A DNA stretch of 64,000 nt, from NCBI RefSeq assembly GCF_900497805.2, contig NW_020940358.1, positions 30,573,948 to 30,637,947 of the forward strand, written 5' to 3'. A program made the translations under genes and the position numbers. Numbering within the stretch: the stretch's first letter is position 1; each line of letters begins with the position of its first letter. Below the pieces are notes generated by a model. It searched no databases and was not told the DNA's origin. It saw only the letters and a list, made by a program, of their open reading frames with translations. This stretch comes from Vombatus ursinus. Taxonomy: Eukaryota; Chordata; Mammalia; Diprotodontia; Vombatidae. This document shows positions 1 through 9,929 of this stretch, one piece after another.

Positions 1-640
1 TGAGTGCTGATGAAAGGAGAGGGGAGGCCCCTTCCAACCCAACCACTATGTGACTGTACAGGACCCCACCAAGCCCTCTTTCTGAAGAAGGGGTGGAGGA
101 TTTGGAGAGAAAGTGCTGACCTGCAGGAACTCTGTTTCTGACAACCTAGGGGTGGAGGTGGGGTGACTCAGATCTTGTGGGGCAGGAGGAAGAAATCATA
201 ATCATGGGGGGGGCAGGGCTGAAGGAAGTGGTCAGTAAACAAAGATTGACAGAGATGGATGATGGGATATCATTGTGGCGGTAATGGGTGGGGAGAGGGA
301 TGCTGCATTTAAAGGGTGGCCTGAAGAGAGGTGTAGGCTGGGTCTAATGAGACCCAGCATCTAATGCTGTTCTGTCTCTAGAAGCATGGAATGCCTTGCT
401 GTGGCAGGACCCTAGGGAAATCACTTAGCCTTCCATTCAATTCAATCTGGCAAACATTTATTGAAGAGCCTTGGAAGATAAGGGGTAACATTTGGATGTA
501 TGCCAGTGATTTTGCTGGCATAGAGAATCCCCTGTTGAGGAAAGTGCTGCTATCAACGTAGGTCAGTATCTTTTCTGCAGCTTGTAATCTTACAAGACAG
601 AAGTAGGTTTTCCAGGCTCAAAGACCATCTCTGCAACCAT
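1..640. other. unassigned sequence
   Basis: No coding exon or clear repeat is visible apart from a few dozen bases near 433-470 that resemble the 3' tip of an L2 LINE on the minus strand. It lies upstream of the SCARA5 start-codon exon and is either intron or 5' flank. Confidence 0.4.
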
Positions 641-660
641 TAAGCCATACTGCCTCTTGG

Positions 661-870
661 GCACTAGGAATGCAAAGGCAAAAACAAAAATGGAATTATC
701 CCTGCCCTCAAATAGTTTACCTTCTATTAGTGAGAAATAACAGGAATACAGACAAGGAAGTACAAAATAATTTGGTATGGGGGTAAAGCCACAACAATTG
801 GGGGAGGAGAGGGCTTGTGAAGATGGCTCCAGAGCTAAGCCTTGAAAAGAGGTGAGGCAGAGAGCAACCC
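661..870 (-). mobile_element. L2 LINE 3' end fragment
   Basis: Read on the minus strand it carries the usual L2 3' tail signature (a 'CCCTGCCCTCAA' block followed by a TTTAC/CTTCTATT stretch and a degenerate 3' UTR). It is old and diverged. Confidence 0.6.
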
Positions 871-984
871 AGCCATACAGGACAGCTTGTGCAAAGGTTT
901 GGCTTATCTCTTGTAAGTTCCACTCAAACTAGAGCTCAGGGCTTGGGATGGCCTAGATTACCGCATGTAACTACATGCGACCCC

Positions 985-1125
985 AGCTCTCAGCCTTGCC
1001 TTTGCTCCTTCCACTTTGCCCGGCTGAATGCCTACCTACCTTTTAAAGCACAACTACAATGTTACTTCCTTCAGGGAGTCTCCTTTACTTTTTCCCAAGG
1101 GCCTAAGGGCCCACCTTTCTAAGGA
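985..1125 (+). mobile_element. L2 LINE fragment (weak)
   Basis: The order 'AAAGCACAACT..TGTTACTTCCTTCAGGGAG' matches the end of L2 ORF2 and the start of its 3' UTR. The copy is short and diverged. Confidence 0.4.
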
Positions 1126-2189
1126 TGGCAGTTCACCTTTCTATAGCACCTTCAAGTTTCTATCCTTAAAACTTGACTGAGAGGGTGGTACTGCAGGCAG
1201 ACATCAGGGAGATGCTGTCCAGGGCATGGCCATTTATTGTCAGTCTTAGAGGGAAAAGGATCAGTTCAAAAAGGAGCAGGATAATCCCACATCTCCCTCT
1301 ATCTTCTGGGTCCAAAATGGACAAGAGGATTCTATAAATGACTTTACTTGAAGGAAAAGGGAATGATACACTGAGGATCTGCAAAGAAGGAATCCATGCC
1401 TTGGATTATCCCCATTCCACAGATGAGGAATCTGAAGGCTGTTTGTTTCCTTGTCTGTAAAATTTGGGATGTGGACTGCTGATCTCTTCATTTGATGAGA
1501 TAGGCAAAGCTCACAGGTCCCTAAACTGTATTGGCTAATGGATCAAAGCAGCACAGGAATGAGGAAGCAAGATGGCAGTCCTTGGAATCCCGGTGCCAGA
1601 AGCACCTCAGGTCAGAGCTGGCAGTGTGGGATTTGGAGGAGCCACAGGTTTCTGGCCCCTTTTTGGTTGCTTCACCTGAATGGAATTAGAGCGTTCCTCA
1701 TTGTCAGTTGCCTCATCTACTAACTGGGTATTATAATAATTCCTTGCCTGCTGGAAGGCTGAACTAGAAACATCTTAAGGTCCTATGAAGCTCTAAGAGC
1801 TCTGAGTCTATAATTCCTGTACTATTCCCCACTCTCTCCTGGCCAGCTTTCCTCCCTCCCAAGACATGCACAGGAAAGGGCAGAGAGGAAACCCTGCCCA
1901 ACACTCCTTAGCTCATATTCCAGATGCTCTCTCCCTCTTGTGTTCCATTGGGCCCAAAACAGCCTCCAACTCATTCCCTGGGGTAGAGGAGGTTTTGTTC
2001 CTTCTGCCCCCCAACACGGGGACAGAGTGTGCTTTGAGCTATGTAAACTCTAGCACCATTCCGGGGGCCATAGAATGGAAAAGGAGCTGCTCCAAGGATA
2101 TCAAAGCCCGTGTTGCCTAGAAACTTGGTTCCTCTGAGGTCTGAGAGGTCTCTGAGAAGTCAGTGGATGGGATAGACATGAGGAAGATT
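1126..2189. other. mostly unique sequence with MIR pieces
   Basis: Traces of a minus-strand MIR-type core near 1400-1450 and a plus-strand MIR3 3' half near 1690-1815 are visible. The rest is unassigned, and its short open frames are not gene-like. Confidence 0.35.
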
Positions 2190-2352
2190 TTCTAATTTTT
2201 TTTTGTGTGTGTGAAGCAATTGGGGTTAAGTGACTTACTCAGGGTCACACAGCTAGTCAGTATCAAGTGTCTGGTCTGAGACCAGATTTGAACTCAGGTC
2301 CTCCTGACTCCAGGACTGGTGCTCTATCCACTGTGCCACCTAGCCGCTCCCT
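2190..2352 (-). mobile_element. A-tailed marsupial tRNA-SINE
   Basis: Its poly(T) start, then AGCAATTGGGGTTAAGTGAC, ACACAGCTAG, CAGGTCCTCCTGACTCCAGG and finally the reverse of the GGGGCAGCTAGGTGG head mark a nearly full-length copy on the minus strand. Confidence 0.9.
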
Positions 2353-2516
2353 TGTCTTTTCTGATTTGAAGACTCCAAGCAGAGGTTGGATTACTGTTGG
2401 GGTGATATATTAGGGACTCCTTTCAGGTAGGCCTCACACTGTTGACGTCCCTTCCAACTTCAAAGTTCTGTGATTCTGTCATTCAGAAATGGGAGGCTGA
2501 TAATAGAAAGAATGCT

Positions 2517-2775
2517 GAGGCAGCTATGTGGTACAGTGAATAGAATGTTGTGCCTGGAGTCAGGAAGACCTGAGTTCAAATGTTAACTAAAACATTTACT
2601 AGCTTTGTGACCCTGGGCAAGTCACTTAACCCCTGTTTGCCTCTGTTTCCTCTTCTGTAAAATAGAGATAATAATTGTACCTACCTCCTAGGGTTGTTAT
2701 GATGCTCAAATGAGATAATAATTGTAAAGTGCATAACATAGTGCCCAGCACATAGTAGGAGTTATATAAATATTA
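2517..2775 (+). mobile_element. MIR/THER1 CORE-SINE
   Basis: tRNA-like head, GAGTTCAAAT, CORE segment (TTTGTGACCCTGGGCAAGTC) and the 3' part ending 'GCCCAGCACATAGTAGG' are in the expected order. It runs directly into a triplet microsatellite formed from its own tail. Confidence 0.85.
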
Positions 2776-2860
2776 GTTACTACTACTACTACTACCACTA
2801 CTACTGCTACTACCGCTACTACTACTACTACTACTACTATTATTATTATCATTATTAACA
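2776..2860. repeat. (TAC)n/(TAT)n triplet microsatellite
   Basis: TAC/ACT repeats grade into TAT/ATT repeats at the 3' tail of the preceding CORE-SINE, the usual place for such expansions. Confidence 0.9.
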
Positions 2861-2904
2861 ACAATAATAATTACTGGACATGGAGTCAGGAAAGACCAAG
2901 GTTC

Positions 2905-3130
2905 AGAATCACAGAATCATGGAGTCTTACCACCAGAAGGAACCTCAGCTGCCAACTAATCTAACCCTTACATATAAGGAATTTCCACAGGGGTACAACA
3001 GAACAAGGTTAACTTCTCTTTCACATGACAACCTTTCAAGTATTTGAAGACAGCTATCATCCCCTCTCTCCCCATTCTCCCCACCCCATGCTGTCTCTTC
3101 TTTTCCAAACTAAACATGTTCCTTTCCCTC
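2905..3130 (-). mobile_element. L3/CR1 LINE 3' part (left piece)
   Basis: Minus-strand CR1-type 3' region, with the 'GAATCACAGAATCATGGAG' end and a 'CCAAACTAAACATGTTCC' block. The same element resumes at 5037, so the L2 between them inserted into it. Confidence 0.65.
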
Positions 3131-5036
3131 AATTGATCAATCAACAAGCATTTATTAAGGACCTAGCATGTGCTGGGTTCTGGAGATACAAATAGAATGA
3201 AGGAATGAAACAGTTGCTACTTAGATGAAGTCCTACCAGGGAAACAACAAGGACACATATAAGAACTTAAAAATAGATACGAAGATAATAATCCAAGGTA
3301 GTTCAATATAAGGTGATTGGGTAGGTAAAGCACTAGAAGATTTGGAAGATCAGGGAAAATTTCATATAGAAGATGGTGCTTGAGTTGAGTCTTAAAGGAA
3401 GAAGTAGGGACTCTATGAGATGGACGTGAGGAATGAATATATTCCAGGCATGAGGGACAGACAATAGAAAGACAGAGATGGGAAACAGAATGATGTGTGT
3501 GAGAAGTAGTACGCAAAACCAGTTTGTCTGGGTTGAAGAGTCAAGAAGAGAGTATAGGAGGCCAGAAAGATAGGGGGGCAGGTTGTAAAAGGTTTTAAAA
3601 GTTAAAAAGAGGAATCTCTATTTTATCCAGGGACAGCAGGGAGCCACTGGGGTTTATTGAGTAGGGGAGTGACATGGTCAGATTTGCACCTAGGGAAGAT
3701 CACTTTGACAGCTGTGTTGGATGAACTAGAGTGGTGAGACCCTTGAGTCAGGGAGAGAGATCACTTAGGAAGCTGATGCAATAATCTAGGTAAGAGGATG
3801 AGAGCCTGAACTGAAGTGATGAGAGAGAAGGATCCAAATGTGAGAGTTGTTGTGGGGATAGAAATGGCAAGATTTGGCAACTGATTGTATATGTGAAGTG
3901 AGGGAAAATGAGGAGTTGAGGTTAGTAACAAAGTTATGAACCTGAGAGGCTGAGAGAACAGTGGTGCCTTTTACAGAAACAGGAAAATTTGGAAGAGAGG
4001 TGATTTTGGGTGTGGCCAGAGTTAATGAGGTCAGTTTTAGACATGCTGAGTTTGAGATATCTCTGGGCGTCAAATAGATGTGTGGCGATATGAGATGGAA
4101 GCTCAAGAGAGAGAGAGAGGATAGGTTTTATTAGACAGGTTTATGGATCATCTTTTAAAATTTATTTTATTTTATTTTTAATTTATGGAATAAAACAAGC
4201 ATTTCCATAACATAGTATAATAAAAAAAGATTACACGTGTAACTTCAAATCTACAATGTACAACTTGGTATTCCTTTTAAATATATGTTATAATGTAAAT
4301 TTCTTTTTTTCCTTTTTTATCTTCAACCTCCTCCACCATTAAATCCTAAGACCTGATGAGGTTTCTGAGAGACAGAGTATAGACAGAGAAGAGGTCCCAG
4401 GACAGAGCCTTAGGGAACACTCAAAATTAGGAGACATGCTTGAGAAGGAATGGTCATCCCAGTAAGAGAATTAAAAGAGAATAGTGTCATGAAATAGGTG
4501 AATATATCCAGGAGAAGAGAGTGGTCAACCAATGCTCAAACAGATCACAGAGGTCAAGTATGAAGAAGATTATGAAAAGACATCAACTTTGGCAATAAAG
4601 AAAACATTGATAAATTTGGAGAGAGCAGTTTCAGTTGAGTGAACAGATGCAAAACTCTGAGGAGTGGAAATAGAGGCAGTGTACATCGATAGCTTTTTCT
4701 ACAAGTTTGAAAAAAAGAGAAGAGAGATATAGGTGTTAGCTTGAGGGGGTGATGGGATCAAGGGAATTTTTTTTAAAGGAAGGGAAAGACGGGTATATTT
4801 GAAGGTAGTAAGGAAAGAACTAGTAGACACAGATTGAAAATTATCTAGAGGTGATGATTGAAGGGGGAAATCTTCTGGAGAAGCCAGGAGGGGATGACAG
4901 CAAGGGCACAAAGTTGACTTTGGCAAGGAGAAAGGACAAGTCATTATAAACAATGGGAGTAAAGGAGTTAGTAGGGCCTTATGTAAAGGGATCTTTGTAT
5001 GAGAAGAAGAGTAAAAGAGGGGTCTAGAAGTGAACT
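3131..5036 (-). mobile_element. L2 LINE, about 1.9 kb
   Basis: It starts on the + strand with the reverse of the L2 tail (CAACAAGCATTTATTAAG..GTGCTGGG) and continues into reverse-transcriptase-side coding sequence on the minus strand. Broken L2 protein pieces are readable, such as the 'SVAKSCHFYPHNNSHI' type segment near 3840-3900. The copy is 5' truncated, full of frame breaks and interrupted by an L1 3' fragment at 4142-4335. It sits inside an L3/CR1 element. Confidence 0.8.
4142..4335 (-). mobile_element. L1 3' UTR fragment inside L2
   Basis: An AT-rich block with 'GGAATAAAACAAGCATTTCC' interrupts the L2. A close relative of this block occurs at 54540-54665. Both read as marsupial L1 3' UTR in minus orientation. 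Confidence 0.6.
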
Positions 5037-5245
5037 GGCCCTCGTGTGCCATGAATTCGAGACCCTTCACCAATCTAGTCATCTTCCTCAGGACCTTCTC
5101 CAGCTTGTCAATACCCTTCCTAAACTCTAGTTCCTAGAACTGAATGTAATACTCTAGATAAGGTCTGGCCAGGGAAAAGGTATTATCACTTCTTTGTTCT
5201 TGGAGGCTATGCCTCTCGATGCAACCCAAGGTTGCCCTAGCTTTT
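5037..5245 (-). mobile_element. L3/CR1 LINE 3' part (right piece)
   Basis: It continues the element left at 3130: 'GAGACCCTTCACCAATCTAG', 'TTGTCAATACCCTTCCTAAA' and 'AGAACTGAATGTAATACTC' are typical CR1/L3 blocks in reverse. Confidence 0.75.
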
Positions 5246-5385
5246 AAACCTCAATGTCAGTTTCCTCATCTGTAAAATGAGGATTATTATATCTGGAATA
5301 CTTGCTTCATAGGGTTGCCATGAGGATCAACTGAAATGGTGTATGTAAACCTATCTGTAAACCTTAAAGGGCTATATGATGCCAG
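5246..5385 (+). mobile_element. MIR/THER1 CORE-SINE 3' half
   Basis: It begins at 'GTCAGTTTCCTCATCTGTAA' and runs through the GGGTTGCCATGAGGATCAA block to the 'AAACCTTAAAGGGCTATAT' end. Confidence 0.8.
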
Positions 5386-5484
5386 TTACTGGTATTTCTG
5401 AGGAGCCCTATATTTTGATTTGGGAGAGGGTCTTAGTGAACAGAAGTAAGGGTGGAGTGTGTTTCTATTTTGTAGTTTGTGTTT

Positions 5485-5487
<3 letters not shown>

Positions 5488-5529
<42 letters not shown>
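5488..5529 (+). repeat. (TC)21 microsatellite in the 3' splice region
   Basis: An uninterrupted 42-base TC run ends 48 bases before the TAG acceptor of the SCARA5 start-codon exon. A further pyrimidine-rich stretch (with a T8 run) lies between it and the acceptor. Confidence 0.95.
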
Positions 5530-5534
<5 letters not shown>

Positions 5535-5580
5535 CTCTCCCTCTGCTTTTTTTTCTACCATGTTTCTCTATCTGTAGCAG

Positions 5581-5698
5581 GACCCAATGGAGAATAAAGG
5601 CATGTATTTGCACAACTTTGGGGACCGGGAGAATGGCTCCATCTTTGAGGAGACTTTTGAGGGCAGGAGCCTATCCAAACTGAACCTGTGTGAGGATG
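5581..5698 (+). CDS. SCARA5: SCARA5 exon with start codon (residues 1-37 and first base of codon 38)
   Basis: SCARA5 is a type II membrane scavenger receptor that binds ferritin and brings in iron by endocytosis; this exon encodes the distal cytosolic tail. The ATG is at 5587-5589, after a short leader GACCCA. The peptide opens MENKGMYLHNFGDRENGS and closes with GRSLSKLNLCED, which matches the human protein as I remember it (MENKAMYLHT.., identical GRSLSKLNLCED). The donor is G|GTGAGT at 5699, a phase 1 intron. The acceptor is TAGCAG at 5575-5580, a tandem NAG site, so the exon may begin at 5578 or 5581. This choice only alters the leader. The -3 base of the start is C and +4 is G, a middling context. 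The coding part is 112 bases, the same length as I recall for human. Upstream non-coding exon(s) are expected but not identified here. Confidence 0.93.
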
Positions 5699-5939
5699 GT
5701 GAGTACCTCAGTTCCTATCACCTCAAGGTTGGTACCAGAATCTCTGCTGGAATGAGCAAGGGCCCTTGTGGTTTGGAGGCTCAGCTTCAATCCTGGCAAT
5801 GTTGGGACTATGAGATCTAACCTCAGTTTGGCTCTTGAGGCACTGTGTGACTGACCTGGAGGGTCAGATCTCTGATACATGGGGGTGCAGGGTGACTTTA
5901 TGCTTTGCAAAGCATTTTTTGCACGTGTTTTCATGTTCA

Positions 5940-6135
5940 ATCTTCATGAGCTGTTATCCTCTATCTCCTCCCTTTGACAGCCAGATTCCTAGAAAAAAAA
6001 ACAAACCTCCTGTTCTTGCCCCCATTCCTTTTTTCTTAGTTCTCAACCACTTGAAATTTGGCTTCCTACCTCACCATTCAACTGAAATTACTGTCTCCAA
6101 AGTCACCAATGATCCCTTACTTGCCAAATTGGTTC
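5940..6135 (+). mobile_element. L2 LINE RT-region fragment
   Basis: The + strand reads 'FGFLPHHSTEITVSKVTND', matching the L2 reverse transcriptase segment (FRPHHSTETALSKVTND-like). It runs into the AT pentamer array. Confidence 0.7.
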
Positions 6136-6308
6136 GATAATGAATATAATATAATATAATATAATATAATGTAATGTAATGTAATATAACACAACATAAC
6201 ATAACATAACATAATGTAATGTAGTGTAATATAACATAACATATAATATAATATAACACAATATAACATGATATACTATACTATAATATAATATAATATC
6301 AATAATGA
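6136..6308. repeat. (TAATA)n / (TAACA)n pentamer array
   Basis: About 170 bp of five-base units, mainly TATAA with blocks of TAACA and TAATG. Long open frames across it (all Y, I, L, C, M) are artefacts of the repeat. Confidence 0.95.
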
Positions 6309-6309
6309 A

Positions 6310-6505
6310 TATCATTCAAAGGATCATAGATTTAGGGCTAAAAGGAGCCCTGGAAGTTATTTTGTCTGGTTTCTAGGCCAAATTGAGGCATAGAAAAGTT
6401 AAGTGACTTGCCCAAGATCACACTTGTAGTAAGTGACAGAACTGGAATTTGAACCCAGGTCCTTGGACTAGAGCCCCAGTGTTCCTTCCCTGCACTATGC
6501 TGCTG
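6310..6505 (-). mobile_element. MIR3/THER2 CORE-SINE
   Basis: The + strand shows GGATCATAGATTTAGGGCTA, the AAGTTAAGTGACTTGCCCAA core, and TTTGAACCCAGGTCC near the head, i.e. a near-complete minus-strand copy. Confidence 0.85.
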
Positions 6506-6509
6506 CCCC

Positions 6510-7240
6510 AAATATCTAAATGAATAAAAACAGTCATGGCCACTACCCTAGTGCAATTTCAAGAAAAGAGGATAAATATGGAAACAAATGTACCAAAATG
6601 TGTTTTCCCAAAGGCTTCCTGTTTCCAGCTTTGCTCTTTTTCCTGAATTCTATGTTCTTGGCTACTAGTTGGGAAAGAATAGGGGAATCCACCTGAGGTG
6701 GAAACCTTGGGGAGGCAGGAGAGTTGGATTAGAGTGGCTACTTAAAAGTCTGCCAAACTAGGGTCTCCACTTTCCCCATTCCTTTAATTTCTAAGGGAAA
6801 ATTGAAATTTCTCTGATTTTGGGGAGATCCTATGTTAGCCTTGATTTGCTTTCTCCTTGCAGGTCCATAAAGCCCCTGCCAGACTGTGACATCCCCTTCT
6901 CCAGAATCCCTGTCTCAGAAGAGGGCAATAGCTAGGGAGGGTAAAGAGGAAGGGGCTGAGTGAGGCACAGAGTGGGGCAAGCAAGGAAAGAATGATTATG
7001 GGGAATGGAGGAGAGAAAGAAGAGGTCAAGTGAGATGGGGGGAAGAGGGAGGGGACACTCAGTGGTAACAGAATTAGGACTACACAATAGACAGTAGAGA
7101 CTTAAAATATCAGAAAGTCAAACCAATTCAAGAAGCTTCTTTTTTTCTTATAGGATTTTTCCCCTTTGTAGGGCATTAGTTACAGTGAGGATTGGAGGTC
7201 TTGCAAAACTGGAGTATTTTTTTTAAAACTGTGGAGAAGA
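6510..7240. other. unassigned intronic sequence
   Basis: No repeat or exon recognised. Local purine-rich stretches occur near 6930-7060. Confidence 0.35.
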
Positions 7241-7482
7241 AAATGGTGGCAGCTGGTGGATGGCAGTGGTTAGAGTGTTGGGCCCAGAGTCAGGGAAACC
7301 TGAGTTCAAATCTGGCTTCAGACACTTACTAGCTGTGTGACCCTGTTTGCCTCAGTTTTTTCATCTGTAAAAAAGAGTGAGAGAAGGAAATGGCAAAGTA
7401 CTCCAGTATCTTTGTCTGAATGGGGTCATAGAGTCAGACACGACTGCAACGACTAAATAACGACAACAACAACAACAAAATG
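7241..7482 (+). mobile_element. MAR1-type tRNA-RTE SINE
   Basis: tRNA-like head and CORE, then 'GAAGGAAATGGCAAAGTACT', 'CAGACACGACTGCAACGAC' and an (AAC)n tail. The end resembles BovB/RTE 3' ends, so it was probably mobilised by RTE. Confidence 0.85.
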
Positions 7483-7679
7483 ATCTTCGTGGTAAGGCCT
7501 CCTTAGAGCAGGACCATTTTCATGACCTCGCTGTCCAGGGACTTAATTGCAGATTGTTATTTAAGACTGAGTGGAACCTGAGACTACCTAGCTAAGCTTC
7601 TATCTCCTCCTAACTCATGTAAGCCTTATGGGTGTCCTTGTCTCACGCATCTTTAAAGGAAGAGATCATTGGGTCACTG

Positions 7680-7880
7680 GCTGTCCTCCATGCCTAGAAT
7701 TGGCAGGGATTTTCAAGGTCATCTAGTTCAACCTCCTAATTTTACAGAGAGGTAACTGAGACTTAGAGGTGTAGTGATTTGCTTAGGGTCACACAGATAT
7801 CAAGGGGCAGAGCTGAGATTTGAACCCAGATCCTTTGACTTCAAATCTAGGCCTCTTTTCCTCGTACCATGCTACCTCTA
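7680..7880 (-). mobile_element. MIR3/THER2 CORE-SINE
   Basis: Minus-strand copy: GGTCATCTAGTTCAACCTCC, then the TTACAGAGAGGTAACTGAG core and TTTGAACCCAGATCC. Confidence 0.8.
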
Positions 7881-7889
7881 ATCTTACAG

Positions 7890-8435
7890 CCAGCTTTGGA
7901 AACAAATTTAGGCTTGATGAGAGGAAAAACTTCCTAACAGTTAGAGCTATGCAAAAGAAGCGTGGATTGCTTTGGAAGGTGGTTGGTTTCCCCTCACTTG
8001 AAGTCTTTAAACAGACTTGAAGATGACCATATGTTTGGCATCCTCTTTTTTTCTTCTACAGTCCAGGCAAACTGGCCTTCCTAATGTGCCTCACACATGG
8101 CCCTGTAGCTCCCCGTTCTTTTTGTGCTGGCCGTCCTCCATGCCTAGAATGCACTCCAACCTCACCCGTGCCCTCATTTCCTTCAAAACTTCTCTCAAGG
8201 TCATTCTCCTTGGCAAAGAAAATATAAACACCACCTTCCACATGTGGGGCCTTTCTTGATTCCCTGCAATGTCTAGCACCATTTTTATATCTCTATTGGC
8301 ACATATTAGGTGCTTAATAAAAAATGATCATTGATTTTTTTTTTTAATGTTATAGCAGGGATGCTTTTTTTTAGGTACCAGCTGGCCTGATGGCTGCTGA
8401 GGTCTCTTCTGATGCTAAAACTCTATAATTGCGTG
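7890..8435 (+). mobile_element. L3/CR1 LINE 3' end, split by L2
   Basis: 'AAAACTTCCTAACAGTTAG' and 'CTTGAAGTCTTTAAACAGAC' are the CR1/L3 3' end. It is interrupted at about 8045 by an L2 and ends near 8435 with the 'TCTTCTGATGCTAAAACTCT' tip. Confidence 0.65.
8045..8335 (+). mobile_element. L2 LINE 3' end
   Basis: End of ORF2 (TGGCCGTCCTCCATGCCTAG, CTTCAAAACTTCTCTCAAGG), then 3' UTR with 'CACATATTAGGTGCTTAATA'. It lies inside a CR1/L3 tail. Confidence 0.75.
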
Positions 8436-8494
8436 ATGTCTGCCCCAAATCTGTCCTAGCAGTAGATAGCTGTCATCTATCTCAGCCCTTTCTG

Positions 8495-8885
8495 GGCACA
8501 TGGAATTACAGAGCTTGAGGGAACATTGTTGTTGAATTATTTTTCAGTTGTGTCTGACTCTTCATGACCTTTTTTGAGGTTTCTTGGCAAAGATAGTGGA
8601 GTGGTTTGCCATTTCCTTCTCCGCTCATTTTACAGATGAGGCAAACAGGGTTAAGTGATTTGCCCAAGGTCACACAGCTAATAAGTGTCTGAGGCAGGAT
8701 TTGAAGTCAGGGAAAGGAGTCTTCCTAACTCCAGGCCTAGCAATCTATCCACTGTGCCACCTAGTTGTCCCTGAGGGAACATTAGAAGTCATCAAGTCCA
8801 ACCTATTATTTTACAGATGAGGAAACTGAGGCCCAGAGAAGTAAAGGGATCAGCCCAAGGTCTTTCAACTCCTAGGTCAGTCCTC
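8495..8885 (-). mobile_element. MIR3/THER2 CORE-SINE, split by MAR1
   Basis: GGAATTACAGAGCTTGAGGG on the left of the insertion and ATCAAGTCCAACC..ACAGATGAGGAAACTGAGGC on the right make one MIR3 copy. Confidence 0.75.
8528..8771 (-). mobile_element. MAR1-type tRNA-RTE SINE with 12-bp target duplication
   Basis: GTTGTTGAATTATTTTTCAG at the left end and the reversed tRNA-like head at the right. It is flanked by the identical 12-mer TGAGGGAACATT at 8516-8527 and 8772-8783 and is inserted into a minus-strand MIR3 (8495-8885). Confidence 0.9.
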
Positions 8886-8929
8886 TTCTGCTTATAGTAC
8901 AGAGAAGTTCATATACAGCACATTGAGGA

Positions 8930-9360
8930 AGGATCATAGGAGATGGAAGAGACCTCCAAGGTCTTTATTTTACAGATGAGGAAATCAAGGCTGATAAGGC
9001 CTAATGGCATGAGGTAGCAAAGGAAGTCTAGTTGAAATCCAGCAAACTACAGATCCTGGAAGAGATCCAAGGAGATGTGGTCAGGGTGGATAGAAAGGAG
9101 GGAAAAAGAGGGTTAGGGATTGATAAAGATGACTACAGGAGGCTCCATGGGATCTTTCTGAGACTATGAAACCTGTAGTAGCCAAAACTAGATGTAGAAG
9201 GTTGTCCTAGATGCTCAATATGTGGGAGTCCTGGGGAACTCAGGATTTTTTTTTTTTATTTGCTCGATGTCATACAGGAGCAAATGTCAGAGATGGGATT
9301 TGAACCAGTTCCTCTGACTCCAGGGTCAGTGGTCTTTCCTCTGTGCCACTCTGAGGCTGT
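8930..9360 (-). mobile_element. two MIR3-type fragments
   Basis: 8930-9010 carries 'TTTACAGATGAGGAAATCAA'. 9240-9360 carries 'GGGATTTGAACCAGTTCCTC'. The sequence between has no clear identity. Confidence 0.55.
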
Positions 9361-9559
9361 ACCACTTAGCAGATGTTGCTGAGAAAATCATCCTTTTTGG
9401 CAAAAACAAACAAAGAAAAATTTATGAAGTGCATGGGGGGGAGGGGAGGGGTTGCCAAGCAAAGTTCTGTCCAAAACAAATGAAAGAGTTTTTGTCCTAA
9501 AGTATTCTCATCTGTAAAATGAGGGTCTGGTTAGGTTAGAGGGTCTGGTCTAGATTAGA

Positions 9560-9700
9560 GGATTTCTAAGGTAGCCCTGTGACCTTGAATGAGCCACTTC
9601 CTTATCTCTATATCTCAGTTTCCTCATCTGTAAAATGAGAAGTGGTTGGATTAAATCACCTCCAAGGACCTCTTCCAGCTCCAACATCCTGTGAACCTAA
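9560..9700 (+). mobile_element. MIR3/THER2 3' half
   Basis: 'CAGTTTCCTCATCTGTAAAA' followed by GGTTGGATTAAATCACCTCC and 'CTTCCAGCTCCAACATCCTG'. Confidence 0.8.
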
Positions 9701-9744
9701 ATGTCTTTTCCTTTGGAAAAAAAAATCTAATGAAGGAGCCATCT

Positions 9745-9925
9745 GGGCCTGCTCCCTATTCCCTCCTCTCCCTTTGCTTCTCTCCTTTCCTCCTCTCTTT
9801 CCCCCTCCCTTTTCTTCATTTCTCTCCATTGTTTTCATGCCTGTACAGCTGTGAACCCTTCCAGTCTGGCGCCAAGAGGAGGAGGAGGAGGAGGAAGAGG
9901 CAAAAAGAAGAAGGAGGAGGAGGCT
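9745..9925. repeat. polypyrimidine block followed by (GAG)n purine block
   Basis: 9745-9835 is almost all C and T on the + strand. 9870-9925 is almost all G and A (GAGGAGGAGG runs). The two lie about 35 bases apart, so each can pair with the other in a loose hairpin or form a triplex. Confidence 0.8.
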
Positions 9926-9929
9926 TGGG

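Noticed and set aside
2190-2352. tRNA-like promoter boxes in SINE heads as tRNA genes
   Set aside because: The many SINE heads descend from tRNA but lack an intact cloverleaf and are followed by SINE bodies.
3786-5082. Minus-strand frames of 99-127 residues
   Set aside because: They are broken pieces of L2 ORF2, not host genes.
5376-5683. Poly(Ser/Leu) frames over the TC repeat upstream of SCARA5
   Set aside because: Microsatellite translation, in frames other than the SCARA5 start.
6071-6315. Open frames rich in Y, I, L and C over the pentamer array
   Set aside because: A five-base repeat without stops in some frames; no gene.
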